Part shown: one piece after another, positions 1 to 7,733 of the stretch
How positions within the stretch are numbered: position 1 is the first letter of the stretch
Layout: every line of letters begins with the position of its first letter
Source: a bacterium
Lineage (GTDB): Bacteria; Planctomycetota; Planctomycetia; Kolteriales; Kolteriaceae
DNA: 64,000 nt
Direction of reading: 5' to 3'
NCBI GenBank assembly: GCA_019753235.1
Contig: JAIELF010000006.1
Coordinates: 91,041 to 155,040 of the forward strand
The notes under the pieces: generated by a model
Seen by the model: only the letters and a program-made list of their open reading frames with translations
The model's database searches: none
Told to the model about the DNA's origin: nothing
Translations under genes and position numbers: made by a program

Positions 1-352
1 CGCTCGAGAGCGTCTGCAATACGTCGTTGTCTTCAAAGTCGAGTGAGCCATCACGCATGGGAAGTTCCTCGGCGGAGGGGAGAGCTCCTTCGCCGAGTTC
101 GGGATTGTCGCCCGCCATCCCTTCCTCTTCCCCGACGGCGATTTGAAGGACTTCCATCGCCTGCGCCGGTTTTCGCGAGGGCCAAACTCGGTTGGCGATG
201 AACATCGTCAGCAGCACGAGCACCGCGGCACCCGTCAAAGTGAGGGCGGCTTCGAGCATGGCCGAGATACTGTCGAAACGCCGAAGCCGGCGCCGCATTT
301 GTTTGGTTCGCGGATCTGTGTCGCTCGCGTTGGTCACTCGGTTCCTGCTCAC
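1..352 (-). CDS. Single-pass membrane protein, 3' end outside the window
   Basis: Not recognised. The reading frame runs off the left edge. It is bounded by an in-frame TAA directly before a GTG at 352, so the start is that GTG or the ATG at 298 (MRRRLRRFDS). About 18 polar residues and an Arg-rich patch (MRRRLRRF) precede one hydrophobic helix, roughly residues 30-51 (ALTLTGAAVLVLLTMFIA). After the helix comes an acidic tail rich in Glu, Asp, Gly and Pro. The basic N-terminus predicts N-in topology with the acidic part outside the cytoplasm. It lies downstream of the Ser/Thr kinase on the same strand, 111 bases away. Whether this is a real gene rests on the helix and ordinary codon use. The function is unknown. 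Confidence 0.55.
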   Translation of the reverse strand, partial: MSRNRVTNASDTDPRTKQMRRRLRRFDSISAMLEAALTLTGAAVLVLLTMFIANRVWPSRKPAQAMEVLQIAVGEEEGMAGDNPELGEGALPSAEELPMRDGSLDFEDNDVLQTLSS

Positions 353-383
353 TTAAAGCACGTGATGGAAGAGATAGCCTCAG

Positions 384-410
384 GGGGGATCCCATTGGAA
401 GGGATCCCCT
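384..410 (-). repeat. GC-rich hairpin between kinase and downstream gene
   Basis: A 9-10 bp perfect inverted repeat (GGGGATCCC and GGGATCCCC arms) surrounds a 7-base loop, about 55 bases past the kinase stop. No T-run follows on either strand, so it is not a standard intrinsic terminator. It could be an RNA-processing or pausing hairpin. Confidence 0.35.
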
Positions 411-463
411 GCCGGTAGATGAAAAGAATTCTAACAGAACTGGGCGGGCAGGGGAGCAGGCTC

Positions 464-1513
464 TTACGAGTTTGGATCCAGACGACTTTCCCAATACGCG
501 AGGATCTCCGCGACCTCGGTCGCGTGCTCGTAACGGTCGGCCGGCAACTTGGCGGTCATGTTGGCCACGAGCGACACAATTCCTGCCGGCACATCGGGCC
601 GAAGCGACTTGAGGCAGGGGGGGGCGAGCGTCTGATGAGCGTGGATTTTGTCCCGCGTCGATTCAATGTCGACGAAGGGCCCTCGACCGGCCAGCGCGAA
701 GTAGAGCAGGCAACCCAAGCTGTAGATATCGCTCTGAGCGTTGGCCCCGGCCGAGTTAGCACATTGCTCGGGGGCGATGTAGTCGAACGAGCCGACGATT
801 CGCCGGTGTCCCATGATCTCTTCCTCTCGGTGATCGTCCTCCATCCATCGGGCCAACCCGAGATCCAACAACTTGGCCTGACCGTCGGGCCGAATCATCA
901 CGTTGGATGCTTTCAAGTCGCGATGAATAATCCCCGCGCTATGAGCATGCGCCAAGGCGCTCGCGATGCTGGCCATCCATCGACAAACCATCACTAAAGG
1001 CGGTAGGCCGTTCGCCTTCATCCAGTGGTAGAGATTACTGCCGGGAATGTATTCCAATGCCAGGTAAGGTACCCCGTCCCATTCGTCCGCTTCGTATGCC
1101 TTCGCTAGGGCAGGGTGCGAAAGCTTCTGGGTGATGATCCGCTCGCGATCGAAACGGAGCATGCTCCGCTCGTGACCCTGCTTGCTGGGGAGCAACACTT
1201 TCAGCGCGCACGGGTGGTCCGCTTGTCGATCCCAAGCAAGATAGACTCGGCCCATGCCTCCTTTGCCCAGGAAATCTCGGATTTCGTATTTTCCGAAGAG
1301 GAGTCCATCATGCTGGCCGCGAAGGAGATGTTTGGCCTGGTACAGCGTGATGACGTTCCGCTGCACCAGGTGCCGAGCCAAAGGGACCGCCGACGCGATC
1401 GTCTCTGCGGGAAGTGTCGGCAACAGCTCGCGGATCGGTTGGGAATTAACCAAACCGCTCTGCCCGAGGGTTTGAAGGAACTGATCTGCCGAGCATGCTT
1501 CCGGCCGATTCAA
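464..1513 (-). CDS. Serine/threonine protein kinase (Hanks type)
   Basis: A cytoplasmic eukaryotic-like protein kinase of 349 residues. Residues 1-70 form a non-kinase N-terminal segment, a pattern common in planctomycete kinases. The catalytic domain has the glycine loop GKGGMGRVY (about 83-91), the ATP-binding Lys in ALKVLL, the catalytic loop HRDLKASN (about 197-204), DLG in place of DFG (about 217) and APE (about 247). It is complete to the C-lobe and has no transmembrane helix or PASTA repeats, unlike many longer relatives. The start is a TTG preceded by GAGGA with 6-base spacing; an in-frame TAG lies just upstream. The GH10-like gene is 87 bases upstream on the same strand, so co-transcription is possible. 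The substrate is unknown. Confidence 0.92.
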   Translation of the reverse strand: MNRPEACSADQFLQTLGQSGLVNSQPIRELLPTLPAETIASAVPLARHLVQRNVITLYQAKHLLRGQHDGLLFGKYEIRDFLGKGGMGRVYLAWDRQADHPCALKVLLPSKQGHERSMLRFDRERIITQKLSHPALAKAYEADEWDGVPYLALEYIPGSNLYHWMKANGLPPLVMVCRWMASIASALAHAHSAGIIHRDLKASNVMIRPDGQAKLLDLGLARWMEDDHREEEIMGHRRIVGSFDYIAPEQCANSAGANAQSDIYSLGCLLYFALAGRGPFVDIESTRDKIHAHQTLAPPCLKSLRPDVPAGIVSLVANMTAKLPADRYEHATEVAEILAYWESRLDPNS

Positions 1514-1600
1514 CGCGAATCCTCGACGCTAGAACCCAAGGGGGATCTCACCACTCGGGCAACGCTATCACCAAACAAGGACGTCGCCCATGCAGACCCA

Positions 1601-2971
1601 TCAACCGATCGTAGGGCGCGCGACGGCGAGATTACCCGCTTCCCGCCGTTCGAGATCAAGAGTCGCCAGGATACCAAGGGCCGAGCCACCATCCCAAGTC
1701 AGCTGTTCGACGAACGGCTTGGCCAAGACCCCCCGGGTGATGGTCTCCACATTCGTCGTCGGGCCGAACGCGCCGGCCAAATGGACCCAAAGTGGTGTCT
1801 CGAGTCGTCGGAATCGAGTCAGAACCTTGATCACATCGACAGCGGTTCGCGGCGGTTCCAGCGGATGGCTGCCCGGATGAAAATCGACATAGATCCCAGC
1901 TGGCTTTACCCCCAGACGAAGAATGGAATCAATAAATTCCACGGGCCAAACGTGTTTGCCCGCCTGGCCGGCGTACCAGCCCCAAGGTTGATCCACCCCG
2001 AGGGCGAACCGGCCGGCCGGCTGAATCTGTTGACCGGTCGCCAGTAGCCGAGCCGTCAACCATTCCCATTGCGGGTCGGCCAGCGGAAGTGAATCGGTCG
2101 AATTGGTCCGGTGCGTGACGATCCAGTTGGACACGCGGTCGGCAAACTGATGCACCACCGTTTCGACACAATCGATGAGAAGGGTCACCAGTGTCTGCGG
2201 ATCCCCCTCCCATTCGACCATGTGGGCCGGCAACAGGTCGCGGCGAAAATCGAGAATCGGCCCCAGTCGAACCGATAGCCCGGCTGAGGTGCAAGCGTCG
2301 ATCTCCCGTTCCAGGGAAGACCAGTCATACTCGCCTGGTACTTTTTCGATCTCGCTCCAACGGAGCGGAAGAGTCACCGAATCCAATGAATCGGACTGAG
2401 CGAGGATTTGATTTTGCTGATGGACTTCGGTCGGAAACTGCAGGCCCCAGTCGGTGTTGATCCTTTGCGCGAAGCGTTCGGCCGTGGCCCATCGACCATA
2501 GTGGAGCGCCATCGCTTCGCCCATTCGAATCGTCTCGATCAGCGTGGCGATCGCTCGCTCGTCCGCGCTCGAGTCTCCCGCGCCGTGCAAGCAGTGGCAA
2601 AGTTGACTGTTCGCTTCGCGGGCGTAAACCTCAAGATCCGCCGAGGGTCGCCAACCGTCCCGTTCCCACTCGACGCGAAGATTGCGGAATTTGTTGGCTT
2701 GGCCCCGCACCAACTCCGTGGCCAGGCGATAGGGCTCGCTCCGCATCATCAAAATAGAGGTGTGCAAGACCAACGGCGTCAAACCAGGCAAGCCGGCCTG
2801 CAGATGCAACGTTCCGCTCGGGGCACCTTCGTGGTCCCACATGAGAGTTCGATCGGTCTGGCGAAACTGAATCAAGCGAGGGAGTCGTTGGCCGTCAATC
2901 CAAAGCACAGGGTCCGTCGGATGCCGATCAAGCAACTCTCTGTCGGGTATCGTCAGAAGTAGCTGCTTCAT
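1601..2971 (-). CDS. GH10-like TIM-barrel protein, probably catalytically inactive
   Basis: It resembles a planctomycete-specific family often labelled endo-1,4-beta-xylanase. An N-terminal beta-sandwich-like region (about 1-100) and a helical linker lead into a TIM barrel that resembles GH10 from about residue 165. The landmark 'LPLRWSEIEKVPGEYDW' matches the GH10 segment W-x-x-x-E-x-x-x-GxYxW. The usual acid/base motif (xxNEx) reads IVTHRT here, and the strand that normally carries TELD reads LWVHLAG. Neither catalytic Glu is evident, so hydrolase activity is doubtful. There is no signal peptide. The start at 2971 (MKQLLLTIPD) fits the N-terminus of the family as I remember it; an ATG at 3013 would add 14 residues. 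The kinase gene follows 87 bases downstream. Confidence 0.75.
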   Translation of the reverse strand: MKQLLLTIPDRELLDRHPTDPVLWIDGQRLPRLIQFRQTDRTLMWDHEGAPSGTLHLQAGLPGLTPLVLHTSILMMRSEPYRLATELVRGQANKFRNLRVEWERDGWRPSADLEVYAREANSQLCHCLHGAGDSSADERAIATLIETIRMGEAMALHYGRWATAERFAQRINTDWGLQFPTEVHQQNQILAQSDSLDSVTLPLRWSEIEKVPGEYDWSSLEREIDACTSAGLSVRLGPILDFRRDLLPAHMVEWEGDPQTLVTLLIDCVETVVHQFADRVSNWIVTHRTNSTDSLPLADPQWEWLTARLLATGQQIQPAGRFALGVDQPWGWYAGQAGKHVWPVEFIDSILRLGVKPAGIYVDFHPGSHPLEPPRTAVDVIKVLTRFRRLETPLWVHLAGAFGPTTNVETITRGVLAKPFVEQLTWDGGSALGILATLDLERREAGNLAVARPTIG

Positions 2972-3163
2972 CGTGAGTCTCAGATGATCGAACGTTGCCT
3001 TTGGAATATCCATTGGCCGAACGGCCGATGCCCCTGCTGTACCATTCTAGGGTGATTCTCCCCGGGAAGGCGACCCGCTCCGCCAGGGCAAGTCGCTGCC
3101 GGGCGTCGGGATGATGCGTCCCAAAGCCCTTGATCGAGCCGACCCTGTCGTCATGGTCCCTGT

Positions 3164-4018
3164 CTAAGGAGATGCCGACGAGACCACCGGCGAGGCAGAC
3201 CTCGAGATCACCTCGTTCGGGGTCGAAAGCTTCTCTAGATCCCAGATTTCTCCCCGACCCAGATTTGCCCCGAGGCGAGTTCGCTCGACCAGCATCGCGA
3301 GCTTCTTTTCGTCATTTTTGCCCAGATCACCCCAGAGAATCCGACCCTCGGATCGAGTCAGAATTTCGAGACGAACGAAGCGAGCCTTCGGGTCGGAAGT
3401 GAGATGAATCGTTTCGAGGTTCAGTGGTTCGCGAACCCGCAGAAGCTTCTCCGCCAGGTGGCCAACGTCGGAGAGCCGACGATCGGACAAGGGTTGGCCG
3501 GCCGACGGAAAACCGACAGCTTGGGCCCCCTTGACGACCAGGCAGCCGATCCCCCCCCGAGCGGTCAGTGTTTCGACATCGAGAGCCATGGCGTCACGAT
3601 CGGCAAAACAGTACCGGCCATCTCCCCACGCGACCGCCAACATCGGCGCGCGGTAGTCGATCTCCGCAAAGTACCCTCTCTTCGATCGACGAACCTTCAC
3701 TTCCCGGACCCACGGCGATGATGCGATCTGCTCGGTGAGTTTTTGCGCACTAGTGGTTGATAGATCGGTCGACGAGATCCGCTTTGCGGGCGAGCCATCG
3801 TCGGCAATCCAATCGGGCAGGCGAGTTGTCTCGAGCGCGATCGGCCGTTGGCTATCGACATGGGCTCGAAGGGATTGTCGAGCAGTTGAAATGCCCACGA
3901 CGAGGCCAGCCACACCGATCAAATAGACGAGGGGCTTTAGCGCCCGACGAATCGCGGAGAACGACCATCTCGGCCGATCGACTTTCTTCGCGGTCGGTTT
4001 TTTCTTCGTGCTTGCCAT
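3164..4018 (-). CDS. FtsQ/POTRA-like single-pass membrane protein
   Basis: A 284-residue protein with a Lys/Arg-rich N-terminus (about 1-28), one transmembrane helix (about 30-47, PLVYLIGVAGLVVGIS) and a periplasmic region. The segment 'SSPWVREVKVRR' (about 97-108) and the following beta-rich stretch match the POTRA/FtsQ pattern, where a short helix leads to 'P-x-V-x-x-a-x-V-x-R'. FtsQ normally anchors the divisome, but planctomycetes lack FtsZ, so the role here may be in another envelope process. The Ser-rich C-terminal tail is probably disordered. The start is ATG with AGGA about 16 bases upstream, and a GGAGGA hairpin sits further upstream. It is flanked by unrelated genes rather than a dcw cluster. 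Confidence 0.65.
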   Translation of the reverse strand: MASTKKKPTAKKVDRPRWSFSAIRRALKPLVYLIGVAGLVVGISTARQSLRAHVDSQRPIALETTRLPDWIADDGSPAKRISSTDLSTTSAQKLTEQIASSPWVREVKVRRSKRGYFAEIDYRAPMLAVAWGDGRYCFADRDAMALDVETLTARGGIGCLVVKGAQAVGFPSAGQPLSDRRLSDVGHLAEKLLRVREPLNLETIHLTSDPKARFVRLEILTRSEGRILWGDLGKNDEKKLAMLVERTRLGANLGRGEIWDLEKLSTPNEVISRSASPVVSSASP

Positions 4019-4044
4019 GGGCGCTTCGGATTCCTGGAGTCGAG

Positions 4045-4062
4045 GGAGGAAAACAATCCTCC
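4045..4062 (-). repeat. Hairpin in the leader of the FtsQ-like gene
   Basis: A perfect 6-bp inverted repeat (GGAGGA / TCCTCC) with a 6-base A-rich loop on the plus strand lies 27 bases upstream of the FtsQ-like ATG. In the mRNA it sequesters a second Shine-Dalgarno-like GGAGGA. Function is not shown. Confidence 0.3.
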
Positions 4063-4203
4063 GCTTAAGGTTATGCCGCGCGATTGGTGATTGGGAAGGA
4101 CGAGAATTGTTCGGAAGCGTCTGTATTGTTCCTCAGCCCGGTCATCTTTTCCACGTGCGCAAGCTTTGCCGTCACTGACTGACTGACGCCGGTAGGATTC
4201 TCG

Positions 4204-5097
4204 CTAGGGAGCGGTGACTTTGTCGTAGAGCGAGTTTGACGCCAAGAACTCTTTCAGGGCGTTAATGAACTCGGGGCGAAGGACTGTCGAGCGATGATTG
4301 GAGTCCTTTATCTCGACCAGCCGTACCTCTGGTCGGACTCTCTTGATTTCTAATGCACTTTGAAGCAGAGGATCTTTGTCCCCCACAACGAGTTGCAATG
4401 GGACTTTGGTTTCGCGGAAGACCTTTTCGGGAACAGAAAACTCCTTAAAGCCCCGGATACATGCAACAACCGCCTGCGCGTCTGTGCCCATCAATCGGAC
4501 TTGGCTTTGACGAAGCATTTGCTCTTCGCTGAGCGGCGTTTCGTCCGTGGGGGTGAGAAATCGAATGATCGGGCCGAACCCTCGTCCTTCTTCCACCGAT
4601 TTTGCTAACTCGTCAGCAAAGTTCAGCCCACTTTTGTCGACCCATCCAAAACCACCTAGGGTAGCGCTCAACAAACGGTCGGGATGATTCTCAATGAGTT
4701 CCTGCGTGATGACCGAGCCCATCGAGTAGCCGATTACGTGCGCTCGGGGGAGCTTCAAATGGTCCATGAGCCTAACGACATCCTCGACCATTTCCGAGCC
4801 ATACTGATCGGGGTCATGAGGCCCTTGGCTCTTGCCATGTGCGCGGTGATCCATGGCAATCACGCGGAAATCTTTCGCCAATGCGGGCATCACCCGTGTC
4901 ATCCGCCAATTGATTTCCACGCTCGCTAAGAAACCGTGGAGTAAGATGACCGGAATGCCTTCGCCCTGTTCGACGTAACGAATACGAACGCCATTGGAAT
5001 CGAAGTACTGGTCCTTGCCAACATCCTGACTCAACGCCGGCGAGGCGATTATGCACATCGTTGCCATAAGCGAGAACATCGCTCTTGTAGATTGCAT
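4204..5097 (-). CDS. Secreted alpha/beta hydrolase
   Basis: An alpha/beta-hydrolase fold enzyme with a cleavable signal peptide (MQSTRAMFSLMATMCIIASPALS, cut near residue 23), so it acts outside the cytoplasm. The oxyanion region HGF, the nucleophile elbow GYSMGS (Ser about 126), the acid Asp in VVGDKDPLL and the final His in SNHRS form a complete triad. Family members are esterases, C-C hydrolases or haloperoxidase-like enzymes; the substrate cannot be assigned. The ATG at 5097 is chosen because AAGGAGGG lies 7 bases upstream; a TTG six codons earlier would overlap that ribosome site. It is about 225 bases from the coiled-coil gene and probably monocistronic. Confidence 0.9.
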   Translation of the reverse strand: MQSTRAMFSLMATMCIIASPALSQDVGKDQYFDSNGVRIRYVEQGEGIPVILLHGFLASVEINWRMTRVMPALAKDFRVIAMDHRAHGKSQGPHDPDQYGSEMVEDVVRLMDHLKLPRAHVIGYSMGSVITQELIENHPDRLLSATLGGFGWVDKSGLNFADELAKSVEEGRGFGPIIRFLTPTDETPLSEEQMLRQSQVRLMGTDAQAVVACIRGFKEFSVPEKVFRETKVPLQLVVGDKDPLLQSALEIKRVRPEVRLVEIKDSNHRSTVLRPEFINALKEFLASNSLYDKVTAP

Positions 5098-5322
5098 TTT
5101 CTCTCCCTCCTTCAAGCAGAGTCAATCATCTGCTGATTGTCCGTGGTTCGTCGACGAGGAAGGAAAGTATCCAAATCTTGTTCGCGGAGGTGCAGAACCG
5201 GAAAGCGGTGGTCGCCGGTTAGGTCGATCCCAAGGCACGAAATCAGACTGAAATCCAGTGTGAACTCGGGTTCTGATTTTCACAACCGAGAGTGACGATA
5301 AGCGTTTCTCGGCAGACAAGGG

Positions 5323-5802
5323 TTACCCTTCGTCGGCGGTCGCGACTCGCTTCAGCATGCCGTAGATTGACGAGACGTGGTTGAGAAGCTGACCGTAGCG
5401 GTCGACCATGTCGTTGCGAGCAAACTCTGACTCTTCGAGGTTCTCTTTGTTGTCTTCGACGTGATCGACTAGATCATCGATCAATTTGCCGAGCAATTCT
5501 CGCATCGCTTCGGTTGCTCTTTTGCCTCGGGCCGACAAGCCGGGGATCTCGTGGATCCATTTGACGAATTCGTCCCGTTGGGCGTGTATCTGTTGAACGT
5601 ACCGCTCCTCCATTCGTTGACTAACTTCGAGTTGCCGACGAGAGAGCTGAATCATCTCGCGGTTCTGGTCGGCAATCAGCTTGAGGATCTCGGCGATCTG
5701 CGGATCGATGGCGGTGCCGGCGGCGGGGGCCGTCGATCCATCGGGATTCGCACTTACCTGAATGGAACAGAAGTAGTCGGTAGGCTGACGAGCTTCGGTC
5801 AC
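5323..5802 (-). CDS. Conserved-looking coiled-coil protein of unknown function
   Basis: Not recognised. It has 159 residues, no signal peptide and no transmembrane helix. Residues 1-35 are low in structure. Residues 35-85 (IAEILKLIADQNREMIQLSRRQ onward) and 95-150 have heptad-like spacing of Ile, Leu and Met among many charged residues, which predicts a helical coiled-coil protein. The GTG start at 5802 is preceded by GGGAGA. The gene is divergent from the cimA leader. Codon use and composition fit coding sequence. Confidence 0.6.
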   Translation of the reverse strand: MTEARQPTDYFCSIQVSANPDGSTAPAAGTAIDPQIAEILKLIADQNREMIQLSRRQLEVSQRMEERYVQQIHAQRDEFVKWIHEIPGLSARGKRATEAMRELLGKLIDDLVDHVEDNKENLEESEFARNDMVDRYGQLLNHVSSIYGMLKRVATADEG

Positions 5803-5893
5803 GGTCGGTCTCCCAGGTGTTGAATCATCTGTAAGAGTAGCAGAGTCATCCCCCGGAGCGAAGGTTTTCTTGATTCGGGCAGGGGGCGTTCGT

Positions 5894-5922
5894 TTGACCG
5901 TGCCGCCAACATCGCGTAATCT
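5894..5922 (+). promoter_or_regulatory. Candidate promoter of the cimA leader transcript
   Basis: TTGACC (5894-5899, 5 of 6 matches to a sigma-70 -35 box) is followed after exactly 17 bases by TAATCT (5917-5922), a weak -10. Transcription would begin near 5930, about 40 bases before the leader-peptide ATG. The assignment rests on position and spacing. Confidence 0.4.
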
Positions 5923-5967
5923 ATAGCGTCAGGAACTCGATTTTGCTGGGTTCCTAGGAGGATAGCG

Positions 5968-6015
5968 ATGTTGGCCGGCCGAATTTCGATCATCATTAGA
6001 ATTTTCATCGGCTAG
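5968..6015 (+). CDS. Isoleucine-rich attenuation leader peptide of cimA
   Basis: A 15-codon frame, M-L-A-G-R-I-S-I-I-I-R-I-F-I-G followed by TAG, with isoleucine at positions 6, 8, 9, 10, 12 and 14. A very strong ribosome-binding site, TAGGAGG (5955-5961), lies 6 bases before the ATG. The stop codon overlaps the first of three mutually complementary RNA segments that end in a terminator (see next entry). The downstream gene makes citramalate for isoleucine synthesis, so the repeated codon matches the pathway end product. This is the usual architecture of amino-acid operon attenuators. The peptide itself probably has no other role. Confidence 0.85.
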   Translation: MLAGRISIIIRIFIG

Positions 6016-6083
6016 GCCTGAGCAGTCCTCGCAAAAACGCGATTACGACGGCCCGGGCCAAAAACGCTCGGGCCTTTCTTTTT
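6014..6083 (+). terminator. Attenuator: antiterminator segments and intrinsic terminator before cimA
   Basis: Three segments are mutually complementary. A is 6014-6023 (AGGCCTGAGC, starting inside the leader stop codon), B is 6050-6059 (GGCCCGGGCC) and C is 6066-6075 (GCTCGGGCCT). B with C gives a 9-bp hairpin (one G-U pair, loop CAAAAAC), followed by TTTCTTTTT (6075-6083), a good intrinsic terminator. A can pair with B (8 pairs, one mismatch) or with C (10 pairs, one G-U), and either would block the terminator. A ribosome stalled on Ile codons leaves A free, so transcription reads through. A ribosome at the stop codon covers A, so the terminator forms. A small GGGAG/CTCCC hairpin (6084-6098) follows. 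Confidence 0.8.
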
Positions 6084-6110
6084 GGGAGCGAGTCTCCCAC
6101 GGAGTCCGTG

Positions 6111-7733
6111 ATGAAGCGAATCTCCATGTACGACACGACGCTGCGCGACGGCAGCCAGGGAGAAGGAGTCAACTTCTCCCTGATGGACAAGTTGCAAATT
6201 GCCGAGCGACTCGACGCACTGGGCATCGACTTCATCGAGGGGGGATATCCTCTCTCCAATCCCAAAGACAGCGAGTTCTTTGCGGAGATTCAGAAGATTC
6301 GCCTTCGCCACGCCCAAGTCTGTGCCTTCGGCATGACCCGAAGACGCGATTGTCACCCCAAAGACGATGTCGGCATGAAGGCGCTCGTCGACGCGAACAC
6401 CCCCGTCGTGACGATCGTGGGCAAGACTTGGGATCTCCACGTGACCGAAGTGCTGCGGGTCGATCTGGCCGAGAACATCGCCATGATCAAAGACTCGCTG
6501 GGCTACATTCGTCAGCAGGGGCGACGAGCCTTCTACGACGCAGAGCATTTCTTCGACGGACTGAAACACAACAGAGAGTACGCCCTTTCCACGATCCGGG
6601 CGGCCGAAGAGGCCGGCGCAGAGGTCATCATCCTCTGCGATACCAACGGCGGAAGCCTACCCGAGTGGATTGCCGAGGCAGTCGATCTGGCCCGGAAGAC
6701 GGTCTCGGCCGAGATCGGGTTCCATGGCCATAACGACGGCGACCTGGCGACGGCGAACTCGCTGATGGCCGTCCAGCATGGTGCTAATCAGATTCAAGGA
6801 ACGATCAACGGTATCGGCGAAAGGTGTGGCAATACCGACTTGATCGCCGTCATCGGCAATCTCAGCCTCAAAATGGGCTTCGACGTTTTGCCCCCGGAAA
6901 ACCTTTGTCATCTCACCGAGGTTTCTCGATTCGTCTACGAGACCGCCAATCTCAGCCTCCGATCGGGTCAACCCTACGTCGGTGCCAGCGCCTTTGCCCA
7001 CAAGGGAGGAATGCACGTCCATGCCATCGAACGGAACGTCGAAACCTACGAGCACATTGACCCGGCTCGCGTGGGGAACTCGCGCCGGGTTCTTCTCAGC
7101 GAACTGGCCGGTAAATCCAACGTGCTCGCACTGGGGAAAGGGAAGTACGAGCTTGGTTCTGAACAAGCCAGCCGGGTGCTGACACAGATTCAAGATCTCG
7201 AACACCAAGGGTACCAATTCGAGGCCGCCGGCGCGTCGTTCGAGCTACTCGTTCGGAAAGAGATCGGCCTTTACGAACGATTCTTCGAAACGATTCATTA
7301 CCGCGTCAACGTCGAGCACGACGGCAGCGACCAGACGCCGGTCTGCGAGGCGACGCTGAAGCTGCGCATCGGTGAATCGATCGAGCATGTGGTCGGCGAA
7401 GGGGACGGGCCGGTCAACGCGCTCGATGCGGCTCTTCGCAAAGCGCTCGAGTCTGCCTTCCCCATCTTGCGCGAGATGTCGCTGGTCGATTACAAAGTTC
7501 GCGTTGTCAATTCGCGTGCCGGGACCGCCGCTCGAGTTCGCGTCACGATCGAATCGCGCGACGAGCATGATGTCTGGGGAACTGTCGGCGTTCACGAGAA
7601 TATCATCGACGCCAGTTGGCAGGCGCTCGTGGCCAGCTTCGAGTATAAGCTTCTCAAAGATCAATCTCTCGCGGCTGGGTCCGACAGAGCGCGACCGGCC
7701 TTCGTGGGGAGCGATGCAGGGAAAGGGACATGA
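6111..7733 (+). CDS. cimA: (R)-citramalate synthase
   Basis: Condenses acetyl-CoA with pyruvate to (R)-citramalate, the first step of the threonine-independent route to 2-oxobutyrate and isoleucine. The 540-residue protein has an HMGL-like TIM barrel (about 1-280) starting with YDTTLRDGSQ (metal and substrate Asp/Arg), the Zn-binding pair in HGHND, and GERCGN. The C-terminal LeuA-type regulatory domain (about 395-520) normally binds isoleucine for feedback inhibition. Length and domain order fit CimA (TIGR00977 type) rather than LeuA. The ATG at 6111 has GGAG six bases upstream; the adjacent GTG at 6108 is too close. Expression is probably controlled by the Ile attenuator just upstream. The last 73 bases overlap the convergent 1438-residue gene. 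Confidence 0.95.
   Translation: MKRISMYDTTLRDGSQGEGVNFSLMDKLQIAERLDALGIDFIEGGYPLSNPKDSEFFAEIQKIRLRHAQVCAFGMTRRRDCHPKDDVGMKALVDANTPVVTIVGKTWDLHVTEVLRVDLAENIAMIKDSLGYIRQQGRRAFYDAEHFFDGLKHNREYALSTIRAAEEAGAEVIILCDTNGGSLPEWIAEAVDLARKTVSAEIGFHGHNDGDLATANSLMAVQHGANQIQGTINGIGERCGNTDLIAVIGNLSLKMGFDVLPPENLCHLTEVSRFVYETANLSLRSGQPYVGASAFAHKGGMHVHAIERNVETYEHIDPARVGNSRRVLLSELAGKSNVLALGKGKYELGSEQASRVLTQIQDLEHQGYQFEAAGASFELLVRKEIGLYERFFETIHYRVNVEHDGSDQTPVCEATLKLRIGESIEHVVGEGDGPVNALDAALRKALESAFPILREMSLVDYKVRVVNSRAGTAARVRVTIESRDEHDVWGTVGVHENIIDASWQALVASFEYKLLKDQSLAAGSDRARPAFVGSDAGKGT

Noticed and set aside
51-494. Minus-strand 147-codon open frame
   Set aside because: It is an out-of-frame shadow with Arg/Ser/Pro-rich sequence. 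The other minus-strand frame here gives a membrane helix and an acidic tail.
4170-4200. CTGACTGACTGAC short tandem repeat
   Set aside because: Only three units of four bases in non-coding DNA; this may occur by chance and is not tied to a gene function.
5799-6008. Minus-strand open frame of 69 codons over the cimA leader
   Set aside because: It is the complement of the leader peptide and its promoter region. It has no family resemblance, and the plus-strand leader, ribosome site and terminator explain the sequence better.
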